Assembly: GCA_002493965.1 (NCBI GenBank)
Contig: DLAP01000037.1
Span: forward strand, 1 to 28,460
Direction of reading: 5' to 3'
Source of the DNA: Clostridiales bacterium UBA7044
GTDB lineage: Bacteria; Bacillota; Clostridia; Oscillospirales; Oscillospiraceae
DNA: 28,460 nt
How positions within the stretch are numbered: the first letter of the stretch is position 1; each line of letters opens with the position of its first letter. This document shows positions 1 through 4,903 of the stretch, one piece after another. Under the pieces are notes generated by a model. It saw only the letters and a list, made by a program, of their open reading frames with translations, ran no database searches and was not told where the DNA came from. The position numbers and the translations under genes are program-made.

Positions 1-60
1 TTTTTGTAATTGCACACCTTCGGTGTGCGAATAAGTCGCTTTTGGCGACTTATTCAGCAG
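1..60 (-). repeat. Two tandem hairpins, possible edge-truncated copy of the multi-hairpin repeat
   Basis: Two adjacent perfect hairpins are visible: GCACACC-TTC-GGTGTGC (13-29) and AATAAGTCGC with a TTTT loop and GCGACTTATT (30-54). Read on the minus strand they are preceded by GTCTGCTG, the same octamer that precedes the second hairpin of the repeat copy at 1366-1538 (the copy at 18355-18541 has GTCTGCTT), and the second hairpin is followed by CGCACAC as in the 18355-18541 copy. This suggests a third copy cut by the window edge. The similarity is short, so the assignment is tentative. Confidence 0.4.
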
Positions 61-68
61 ACATTAAA

Positions 69-132
69 TTAGGGAAGCTCTGATTAAATCGGCAAGAACT
101 GTCAGCAGAAGATTTATTCAGAGTTTCTTTAG
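69..132. repeat. CTCTGATT palindromic repeat, copy 1
   Basis: A 64 bp imperfect inverted repeat starts TTAGGGAAGCTCTGATT and ends ATTCAGAGTTTCTTTAG. The same ends recur at 1617-1676 and 24797-24963, so this is a dispersed palindromic element. It has no coding capacity. It lies directly downstream of the terminator at 142-169. Confidence 0.75.
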
Positions 133-141
133 CAAAAGACA

Positions 142-169
142 CCCCGGGGAGACGCGTTTCTCCCCGGGG
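142..169 (-). terminator. Strong GC-rich hairpin, second terminator downstream of the cobalamin riboswitch
   Basis: There is an 11-bp perfect stem (CCCCGGGGAGA / TCTCCCCGGGG) closing a six-base loop that reads AACGCG on the minus strand. On that strand it is followed by TGTCTTTTGC, a weak U-tract. It would end any transcript that reads through the riboswitch terminator at 237-272. Confidence 0.6.
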
Positions 170-236
170 TTGTTACCGCAGAGCGCCTTCGTTTCCGGAG
201 GGCAATCGGCAGTGCAAGGGGGACACCGCCGCACCG

Positions 237-272
237 AAAACAAAAGCTGCCGCAGCAATACACTGCGGCAGC
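237..272 (-). terminator. Riboswitch expression-platform terminator
   Basis: On the minus strand GCTGCCGCAG and CTGCGGCAGC form a perfect 10-bp stem with a 7-base loop, followed immediately by TTTTGTTTT. It lies about 20 bases 3' of the cobalamin aptamer closing stem, which is the usual place for a ligand-controlled intrinsic terminator. Confidence 0.8.
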
Positions 273-292
273 CGGATTTCTGCGCAAAAGCC

Positions 293-507
293 GTCAGCAC
301 CCCGTACTTGCAGAGCCTGACAGGAAGGCAGATTTCAGCAGGTATCCTGACTTGCGGATCGTTAGCCCCATACAGCCTTCTCATCCAGACGGACAATGAC
401 CGGCTTTCGCCAAGTATGGCGCCTCCCCGTTTACAGTGGCGGTACCGTTCGGGATTTTCACCCGATTCCCTATTCTCCCGGCTCCTTTGCAGAGCACGGG
501 CACTGAA
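293..507 (-). ncRNA. Cobalamin (adenosylcobalamin-type) riboswitch
   Basis: The minus strand carries the conserved cobalamin-aptamer blocks in order: AGGGAATCGGGTGAAAATCC, then GCCACTGTAAACGGGGAG, then the B12-box-like AAGTCAGGATACCTGCTG (about 337-354). The outer closing stem is formed by 489-506 with 293-311. A near-consensus promoter lies directly upstream (530-558) and an intrinsic terminator directly downstream (237-272), so aptamer, expression platform and promoter are all present. The usual regulon is B12 synthesis, transport or B12-independent isoenzymes, but no ORF with a plausible start lies between it and the left edge of the window. Identification of the aptamer is confident; its target is unknown. 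Confidence 0.92.
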
Positions 508-529
508 CCCGCTATTCACTTTCCTCCTT

Positions 530-558
530 ATGATACCACAGGCATCCCCGCCTGTCAA
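530..558 (-). promoter_or_regulatory. Sigma-A promoter of the cobalamin riboswitch RNA
   Basis: On the minus strand TTGACA (553-558) and TATCAT (530-535) are separated by exactly 17 bp. Transcription would start near 523, just 5' of the aptamer. The promoter lies just after the stop codon of the TIM-barrel gene, making the riboswitch an independent transcription unit. Confidence 0.8.
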
Positions 559-564
559 TCTATT

Positions 565-1233
565 TCACTCCCGGTACTTGTCCATCAGAGTGCGGAACAG
601 TACCTGAGTGGTAGGCGGTGTATAGGTAATGGCATTGGCCCCCGCCTCAATGGTCCGGCGGATGGTATCGGACTGGTTTCCGCCGGAGGCGATGATAGGA
701 ACGTCAGGAAAATCCCGGCGGATCTTCTCCACAATCTTCGGAGTGCCCGCTGCACCCGCCACATTCAGGATGGACGCGCCGCTGTCGAGCCTGGCCTGGA
801 TATCCGTGTTCTCATGGGTCACGGTAATGATCACCGGGATGTCCACCGCCTTCGATACCGCCAGCAGATTCAGGTCCGTAATGGGCGCGTTCAGCACCAC
901 GCCCATAGCTCCCAGGCTTTCCGCGTCCTTGGCCAGGCTTACCGTCCTCAGTCCCTTGGTGGTGCCGCCGCCGATCCCGCAGAACACCGGAATGTAGGAA
1001 TATTTGATGATGGCGTCCCCAATGGCTTGCTGGGGCGTAAAGGGGTACACCGCGAATACGGCATCGGCGTTGCAGTTGCGGATAATGGCAAGATCCGTGG
1101 AAAACACCAGGGACTTGATCCGCCGTCCATAGATTACGATGCCGCTGGCCTGATAGACCTCTTCCGGCATCTCCAGAATATTATGCCGAAGCTTGCTTTC
1201 CACCCGGGGCATATCGTTTCTTCCGTCACTCAT
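565..1233 (-). CDS. TIM-barrel (phosphate-binding type) protein, annotated as hydrolase in related genomes
   Basis: The 222-residue protein shows an alternating beta/alpha pattern typical of a small TIM barrel. The C-terminal half has strand-end motifs (PVIITVTHENTD, GASILNVAGAAGTP, PIIASGGNQSD, GANAITYTPP) that resemble the phosphate-binding loops of HisA/NanE-like barrels. To my recollection close relatives in Clostridia carry only a generic 'hydrolase' label, so no reaction is assigned. The ATG at 1233 is chosen over the in-frame GTG at 1242 because AAGGAAAGG lies at a suitable distance before it. The gene appears to be last in its direction before the riboswitch unit, and is separated from the sortase gene by terminator- and repeat-rich DNA. 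Confidence 0.8.
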   Translation of the reverse strand: MSDGRNDMPRVESKLRHNILEMPEEVYQASGIVIYGRRIKSLVFSTDLAIIRNCNADAVFAVYPFTPQQAIGDAIIKYSYIPVFCGIGGGTTKGLRTVSLAKDAESLGAMGVVLNAPITDLNLLAVSKAVDIPVIITVTHENTDIQARLDSGASILNVAGAAGTPKIVEKIRRDFPDVPIIASGGNQSDTIRRTIEAGANAITYTPPTTQVLFRTLMDKYRE

Positions 1234-1310
1234 AGGGCACACCTTTCCTTTTCTGTTTCCTTCATTTTACCAGAAAACCCGGAGAAAGGGTGAACTTTCC
1301 ATTAACTTCC

Positions 1311-1340
1311 AAAAAACTGCCCGGGAATATTCCCGGGCAG
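1311..1340 (-). terminator. Perfect 12-bp-arm palindrome with U-tract (identical twin at 1545-1568)
   Basis: A perfect 24-base palindrome (1317-1340; half-site CTGCCCGGGAAT) is followed on the minus strand by TTTTTT (1316-1311), so it reads as an intrinsic terminator for transcription coming from the sortase side. An identical 24-base palindrome occurs at 1545-1568, so the two flank the repeat element between them. Confidence 0.65.
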
Positions 1341-1365
1341 ACAGTGTGTCAAAACAGGCCTCGCT

Positions 1366-1538
1366 TTCGTTCGCCGCCGCAGCGGCCAATAAAGTTAGAT
1401 TATTTTCTTCCGGGGCGTGTACCTGGCAGAAAATACTTCTCAGGCTGCAAGTGTGAAATTTTTGCGCCTTTGGCGCACAAATTATGCGCGCAGCAGACTG
1501 CATCCTCTTGTCTAAAAAGCCCAAAGGGTTTTTAGACA
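1366..1538 (-). repeat. Multi-hairpin dispersed repeat, copy A
   Basis: Read on the minus strand this element has four hairpins in order: H1 (1509-1538, TGTCTAAAAACCC...), then GCAGTCTGC, H2 (1463-1476, TGCGCC-AAA-GGCGCA), a conserved block GCAGCCTGAGAAGTATTTTC leading into H3 (1402-1434), and H4 (1374-1385, CCGC-TGCG-GCGG). A second copy lies at 18355-18541 in the opposite orientation. The sequence between H2 and H4 is nearly identical in both copies, while the H1 and H2 stems differ in sequence but keep their pairing. It has no plausible ORF. It may be a structured RNA, a terminator-associated mobile repeat, or both. Confidence 0.8.
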
Positions 1539-1544
1539 GTCTGA

Positions 1545-1568
1545 CTGCCCGGGAATATTCCCGGGCAG
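1545..1568. repeat. Perfect 24-bp palindrome, second copy
   Basis: It is identical to 1317-1340 (half-site CTGCCCGGGAAT). The two copies bracket the multi-hairpin repeat copy A, with start-to-start spacing of 228 bp. Such flanking identity is compatible with duplication of a terminator around an inserted element. Confidence 0.8.
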
Positions 1569-1616
1569 AGAAACGATATTAGGGCAGCAGCGCACAATGG
1601 GGACTGCGGTTCTACC

Positions 1617-1676
1617 TTAGGGAAGCTCTGATTCAATCGGCATCGGCCGCAGACGATTGATTCAGAGCCTCCTTAG
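1617..1676. repeat. CTCTGATT palindromic repeat, copy 2
   Basis: This 60 bp imperfect inverted repeat starts TTAGGGAAGCTCTGATTC and ends GATTCAGAGCCTCCTTAG. It is the shortest and most symmetrical member of the family also found at 69-132 and 24797-24963. It ends 3 bp from the sortase stop codon, so on the minus strand it forms the first part of that gene's 3' untranslated region. Confidence 0.8.
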
Positions 1677-1679
1677 TTT

Positions 1680-2294
1680 CTATATGCGATTACACCGCAC
1701 CGTCACGCGGGCCTGGCCGCTGGAGGTGCAGGTATACAGGACCAGGTCGTAGCCGCTGTAGATGACGTCATAGGCATTGCTGGGGTCCACGATCTTCACT
1801 TCCTCCACCACATACTCGGTTTCGTTCCCGTTCATGTCGGTGAAGATCACCTTCTCCCCCACCCGGATCTTATGCAATACCAGAAAATGCTTCCGATAAT
1901 TGTGGGCAGCAATCACCGCGTCGTCCGTCAGCGGAGAGCCATATTGCAGGCAGGGGGCAATATGGAGCTTGTCCATGTCCAATTCTGCCAGAATCGGCAG
2001 TTCCAGTTCATAGTCCGGAAAGGACAAATACCCAATGTAGTCATTCCCTTCAATATTCACCACAGGCAGCGTCTCGGGCACAGTTTCCTCCGCCTCCGGG
2101 ACGATTTCCCAGGTCTCTGGTTTCTCGCTGGCACTGGGCTCCGCAATGGCCTCCCGCATTGCCATAAGCACCTCTCCGGAGGCCTTCCCCGCCTGTTCAT
2201 CCTCTGCCTGATTGCGCAGGAACAGAACAAGCGCCCCACAAATCAGCACCGCCCCGGCAAGGACAAAAAGATAACCAATCCGTCTTCTATCCAT
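1680..2294 (-). CDS. Sortase family transpeptidase
   Basis: This 204-residue protein has an N-terminal membrane anchor (about residues 7-26), a Glu/Pro-rich linker (about 30-78) and a sortase domain. The catalytic His is in AAHNY (His131), the Cys in LYTCTSSG (Cys189), and the Arg is Arg196 or Arg200 in RVTVRC, matching the sortase His-Cys-Arg arrangement. Sortases cleave a sorting signal and join surface proteins to peptidoglycan or assemble pili. No sortase substrate or pilin gene is visible here, so this is probably a housekeeping or unpaired sortase. The ATG at 2294 is preferred because GAGGAAAAA lies just before it. It sits 53 bp downstream of argF on the same strand with no terminator between, so co-transcription is possible. 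Confidence 0.85.
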   Translation of the reverse strand: MDRRRIGYLFVLAGAVLICGALVLFLRNQAEDEQAGKASGEVLMAMREAIAEPSASEKPETWEIVPEAEETVPETLPVVNIEGNDYIGYLSFPDYELELPILAELDMDKLHIAPCLQYGSPLTDDAVIAAHNYRKHFLVLHKIRVGEKVIFTDMNGNETEYVVEEVKIVDPSNAYDVIYSGYDLVLYTCTSSGQARVTVRCNRI

Positions 2295-2347
2295 TTTTTC
2301 CTCTTTCTTACACGGCAGCACAGCCGCCGGCGATGGATTCCGGAATT

Positions 2348-3331
2348 TTACAGCGTAGATGCCATGACCGCCTTGATGGTGTGCATTCGGTTTTCCGCCT
2401 GGTCAAAGACGATGGATTGGGACCCTTCAAACACCGAATCCGTCACCTCCATGGCGTCTCTGCCGAACTTCTCCCCCATCTGCCTTCCGATTGTGGTTTT
2501 CAGATCGTGGAAGGCTGGCAGGCAGTGCATGAAGACCGCCTGGTCTCCTGCCGCCTCCATCAGTGTCTCATTTACCTGATAGGGAGAAAGGTCAGCGATC
2601 CGCTTTTCCCAGACCTCCATCGGCTCTCCCATGGACACCCATACGTCCGTATAAACCACCTGGGCGTCCCGGACGGCTTCCATGGGATCTTCCGAAAACG
2701 TCAGGGTCGCGCCCGTTTCCCCGGCAATCTCCTGGCAACGTGCCACAAGGGCCGGATCGGGGAAATAGTCCTTCGGCCCACAGGTCACAAAGTGCAGTCC
2801 CAGCTTGGCGCAGCCCACCATCAGAGAATTGCCCATATTGTACCGGGCGTCCCCCATGTACACCAGCTTCACGCCCTTCAAAACGCCGAAATGTTCCCGG
2901 ATGGTCAGAAAATCCGCCAAAATCTGGGTGGGGTGAAATTCGTTGGTCAGGCCGTTCCACACGGGAACCCCGGCGTACCTGGCCAGTTCCTCCACGATTT
3001 CCTGACCGAAACCCCGATACTCAATGCCGTCGTACATCCGTCCCAGCACCCGAGCCGTATCGGCGATGGACTCTTTCTTGCCGATTTGGGAGCCGGAGGG
3101 ATCCAGATAGGTCACATGGGCTCCCAGATCGTGGGCCGCCACCTCAAAGCTGCACCGGGTCCTGGTGCTGGTTTTTTCAAAAATCAGAGCGATATTTTTC
3201 CCCGCCAGGCAGTCCCGCCGGATCCCCGCCTTTTTTTCGGCCTTAAGTTCCGCCGCCAGATCAAGCAGGCCCGTAATTTCTTCCGGGGTGAAGTCCAGCA
3301 GCTTCAGAAAGCTTCTTCCCTTTAAATTCAT
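2348..3331 (-). CDS. argF: Ornithine carbamoyltransferase
   Basis: This enzyme transfers the carbamoyl group from carbamoyl phosphate to ornithine, making citrulline in arginine synthesis. The 327-residue protein has the full length of the family. It carries the carbamoyl-phosphate loop STRTR (55-59), HPTQ (133-136), the ornithine-side DVWVSMGE loop (about 229-236) and HCLP (269-272). SD GGAGAAAAACC precedes the ATG. No other arginine gene is adjacent, so a catabolic ArcB-type role cannot be excluded from sequence alone. A promoter at 3473-3500 lies in a large perfect palindrome, leaving a leader of about 135 nt with further inverted repeats, so expression may be controlled. Confidence 0.95.
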   Translation of the reverse strand: MNLKGRSFLKLLDFTPEEITGLLDLAAELKAEKKAGIRRDCLAGKNIALIFEKTSTRTRCSFEVAAHDLGAHVTYLDPSGSQIGKKESIADTARVLGRMYDGIEYRGFGQEIVEELARYAGVPVWNGLTNEFHPTQILADFLTIREHFGVLKGVKLVYMGDARYNMGNSLMVGCAKLGLHFVTCGPKDYFPDPALVARCQEIAGETGATLTFSEDPMEAVRDAQVVYTDVWVSMGEPMEVWEKRIADLSPYQVNETLMEAAGDQAVFMHCLPAFHDLKTTIGRQMGEKFGRDAMEVTDSVFEGSQSIVFDQAENRMHTIKAVMASTL

Positions 3332-3359
3332 GGTTTTTCTCCTTGAACAGAGTTTTTTT

Positions 3360-3398
3360 AATATGATACCATGAAGCGAAGCGGAATGGTATCATATT
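3360..3398. repeat. Inverted repeat in the argF leader
   Basis: There are perfect 13-bp arms (AATATGATACCAT / ATGGTATCATATT) with a 13-base spacer. On the minus strand it lies within the predicted argF leader, about 30 bases from the start codon. It is followed there by A-rich rather than U-rich sequence, so it does not look like an intrinsic terminator. Its arms resemble those of the palindrome at 3448-3482 (ATGGTATMAT). Confidence 0.7.
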
Positions 3399-3447
3399 GC
3401 CATATTTTCCGGTTCTGCCCGAAGGGCAGGAGGAAAATGGCATTTTA

Positions 3448-3482
3448 ATGGTATAATAACCGCTTTGCGGTTATTATACCAT
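3448..3482. repeat. Perfect palindrome overlapping the argF -10 box
   Basis: There are 16-bp perfect arms (ATGGTATAATAACCGC and its complement) around a TTT spacer. The right arm contains the argF -10 TATAAT. The predicted start lies in the spacer, so the RNA would carry only one arm, which favours a DNA-level role such as operator binding. Confidence 0.75.
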
Positions 3483-3500
3483 GATTCCGCCGCCTGTCAA
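3473..3500 (-). promoter_or_regulatory. argF promoter
   Basis: On the minus strand TTGACA (3495-3500) and TATAAT (3473-3478) are separated by 16 bp. Both hexamers are perfect. The -10 box is inside the palindrome 3448-3482. The promoter is divergent from that of the XRE gene, with about 50 bp between the two -35 boxes. Confidence 0.8.
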
Positions 3501-3552
3501 GAACCGGCAGGATGTGCCCCAAATATCCCCGAAAAGACAGGCTGCTGTACGA

Positions 3553-3581
3553 TTGACAGGCCGGTCAAAAATGTGTAAAAT
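3553..3581 (+). promoter_or_regulatory. Promoter of the small XRE-family regulator
   Basis: TTGACA (3553-3558) and TAAAAT (3576-3581) are spaced by 17 bp. Predicted transcription starts near 3588, giving a leader of about 30 nt to the start codon. Confidence 0.75.
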
Positions 3582-3617
3582 GAGCGTAAGATCGGTTCAA
3601 ATGAATGCAGGGAGCGT

Positions 3618-4139
3618 GTGTTGGACATGGCAAGAAAATCAACTAAAGAAAATAAAAATATCTATCAGCAAACCAGGGAAAACCTGGACCTTACACGAGA
3701 GGAAGCTTCCCAGCTGCTGGAGACCATGGCGCCGGAACGGATCGAGAAGATTGAAAACGAGCGCGCCATGCCCCACCCCGACGAGGTGCTGCTGATGGCC
3801 GAAAAATATAAGCAGCCAAATCTGTGTAATTACTACTGCGCCAACCAGTGCCCCATTGGGCAGCAGTATGTCCCGGAGGTCAAAATCAAGGATCTTTCCC
3901 AGATCGTTTTGGAGATGCTGGCTTCCCTGAACGTCATGCAGAAGAAGAAGGAACGGCTCATTGAAATCACGGTAGACGGCAAGATTTCCGGCGACGAACT
4001 GGAGGACTTCATTTTTATTCAGGAGGAGCTGGAGCGCATCTCCATCGCCATAGAGACCCTGCAGCTCTGGTCGGAGCGGATGCTGGCCACCGGGGCCATT
4101 GATCCGGAGCTCTACCGGGCTCATAAGCGCAAAGCATGA
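3618..4139 (+). CDS. XRE/HTH regulator with a cysteine cluster
   Basis: The 173-residue protein has an N-terminal helix-turn-helix of the XRE type (about residues 10-70: YQQTRENLDLTREEASQLLE, then the IEKIENERAMPHPDEVLLMA pattern). A short Cys-rich stretch follows, NLCNYYCANQCPIG, with three Cys spaced C-x3-C-x3-C. The rest is a largely helical region likely to form coiled coils. The Cys spacing could bind metal or sense redox state, but this is inference. The start is uncertain: in-frame GTG (3618), TTG (3621) and ATG (3627) all follow AGGGAG, whose spacing best suits TTG or ATG. It is transcribed divergently from argF. Its target is unknown. Confidence 0.8.
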   Translation: MLDMARKSTKENKNIYQQTRENLDLTREEASQLLETMAPERIEKIENERAMPHPDEVLLMAEKYKQPNLCNYYCANQCPIGQQYVPEVKIKDLSQIVLEMLASLNVMQKKKERLIEITVDGKISGDELEDFIFIQEELERISIAIETLQLWSERMLATGAIDPELYRAHKRKA

Positions 4140-4149
4140 GGTATAAAAT

Positions 4150-4197
4150 GCTCTGACCGCACCGTCGCTGCAAGGATGGCTCATTCAGGGCTTTTTT
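4150..4197 (+). terminator. Weak terminator-like stem after the XRE gene
   Basis: GCTCTGA (4150-4156) can pair with TCAGGGC (4185-4191), which is followed by TTTTTT. The 28-base loop makes it a poor terminator. The ends (GCTCTGA...ATTCAGRGC) resemble the CTCTGATT palindromic repeats at 1617-1676, so it may be a decayed copy. Confidence 0.35.
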
Positions 4198-4323
4198 CTC
4201 TGCCAAAAGAAAAATACCGGCCTCTAATTTGCGGATTTGATCCTGTATTTGGAGCGTTCGATGGAATAGAATGGTATCACCACAGGAAAATGCCACGATT
4301 GGCAGACAGAGGAGGTGATATGG

Positions 4324-4464
4324 TTGGGCGTAAGGGAGCGAATCCTGACGATTCGGCTGATAGAAAAGATAGGAAAATGCCCGGCGTATGCCAAACGGAT
4401 CGGAATCCAGGTGTCCCATCCCGCAGGATCGGTAACTTTCAAGGCGGCAGGCGGGGCACCGTAA
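4324..4464 (+). CDS. 46-residue small basic protein of unknown function
   Basis: This short ORF starts with TTG, eight bases after a perfect AGGAGG. It encodes MGVRERILTIRLIEKIGKCP followed by AYAKRIGIQVSHPAG and a Gly/Ala-rich tail. The first 30 residues read as real protein: amphipathic helix, conserved-looking KxPxYAKxxGI pattern, and no rare-codon run. I recall similar short uncharacterised proteins in other Clostridia, but name no family. No promoter was found; it may be transcribed with the XRE gene or with the small membrane protein 54 bp downstream. No function is assigned. It would be missed by ORF callers with a 60-residue cutoff or without TTG starts. Confidence 0.72.
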   Translation: MGVRERILTIRLIEKIGKCPAYAKRIGIQVSHPAGSVTFKAAGGAP

Positions 4465-4518
4465 TCAGTAAGAAACCTTGATCCCTCAAAAAGGGGTAAA
4501 CAGAGAAAGGAAAAGGCT

Positions 4519-4743
4519 ATGTTTGAATTACTAATCACGATTGTATTTATCTGGCTGATGGGAAAGACCATTGGTCTGGCTTTCCGACTCACATGGGGCG
4601 TTGCAAAGGTGGCGGCCAGCATTTTGATGGCCATTGCGCTGCCAGTACTGGTGGTGTGCTTTTTGTTCGCGGGGGGCATTGTGCTGCTCCTTCCCCTGGC
4701 TCTGATCGGGGCGGCCCTGGGAATCGCGAAGGGTTCCCTATAA
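4519..4743 (+). CDS. Small hydrophobic membrane protein
   Basis: The 74-residue protein is almost entirely hydrophobic, with two or three membrane segments: about residues 3-23, 28-52 and 52-70, the last Gly/Ala/Leu-rich. SD AAAGGAAAAGG precedes the ATG. Similar tiny membrane proteins (MFELL...LAFRLTWG...) are common but uncharacterised in Clostridia. It ends about 160 bp before the ZIP transporter, which has its own promoter. Function unknown. Confidence 0.75.
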   Translation: MFELLITIVFIWLMGKTIGLAFRLTWGVAKVAASILMAIALPVLVVCFLFAGGIVLLLPLALIGAALGIAKGSL

Positions 4744-4836
4744 AAAGATGGCCAAAGGATTCCGCCGGAACGGAGCAAGGCAGCCCCGGATCCGGCGCTT
4801 TTCCTGGGATTCCCTCTAAAAAAATTCAGACAGAAA

Positions 4837-4865
4837 TTGACAGAATCCCCCATGTGTGATAGGAT
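4837..4865 (+). promoter_or_regulatory. Promoter of the ZIP transporter gene
   Basis: TTGACA (4837-4842) and TAGGAT (4860-4865) are spaced by 17 bp. The start would be near 4872, about 30 nt before the chosen ATG. I do not see the dyad found over the regulator promoter at 6248-6266 here. Confidence 0.7.
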
Positions 4866-4903
4866 ATCCGGAGATATTATCACAGGGAAGGATCTGGAGA
4901 AAC

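Noticed and set aside
13..54. tRNA-like paired hairpins
   Set aside because: The two stems are separate and there is no acceptor stem, T-loop or anticodon arm.
118..558. 146-residue minus-strand ORF
   Set aside because: It runs through the cobalamin riboswitch and both terminator hairpins, and its composition is not protein-like (Cys/Arg-rich).
436..1293. 285-residue plus-strand ORF
   Set aside because: It is antisense to the riboswitch and the TIM-barrel gene. Arg/His-rich composition is typical of shadow frames.
2333..3325. 330-residue plus-strand ORF
   Set aside because: It is antisense to argF, whose motifs are all intact. It has no SD and no recognisable domain.
3360..3398. Intrinsic terminator or attenuator of argF
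   Set aside because: The hairpin is followed on the minus strand by A-rich, not U-rich, sequence.
4140..4323. Riboswitch upstream of the 46-residue ORF
   Set aside because: I compared it by eye with M-box and yybP-ykoY motifs and found no conserved core. Apart from the weak stem at 4150-4197 nothing is supported.
4176..4481. 101-residue plus-strand ORF
   Set aside because: It overlaps the 46-residue ORF in another frame. It has no SD and an unstructured composition; the AGGAGG-TTG frame is better supported.
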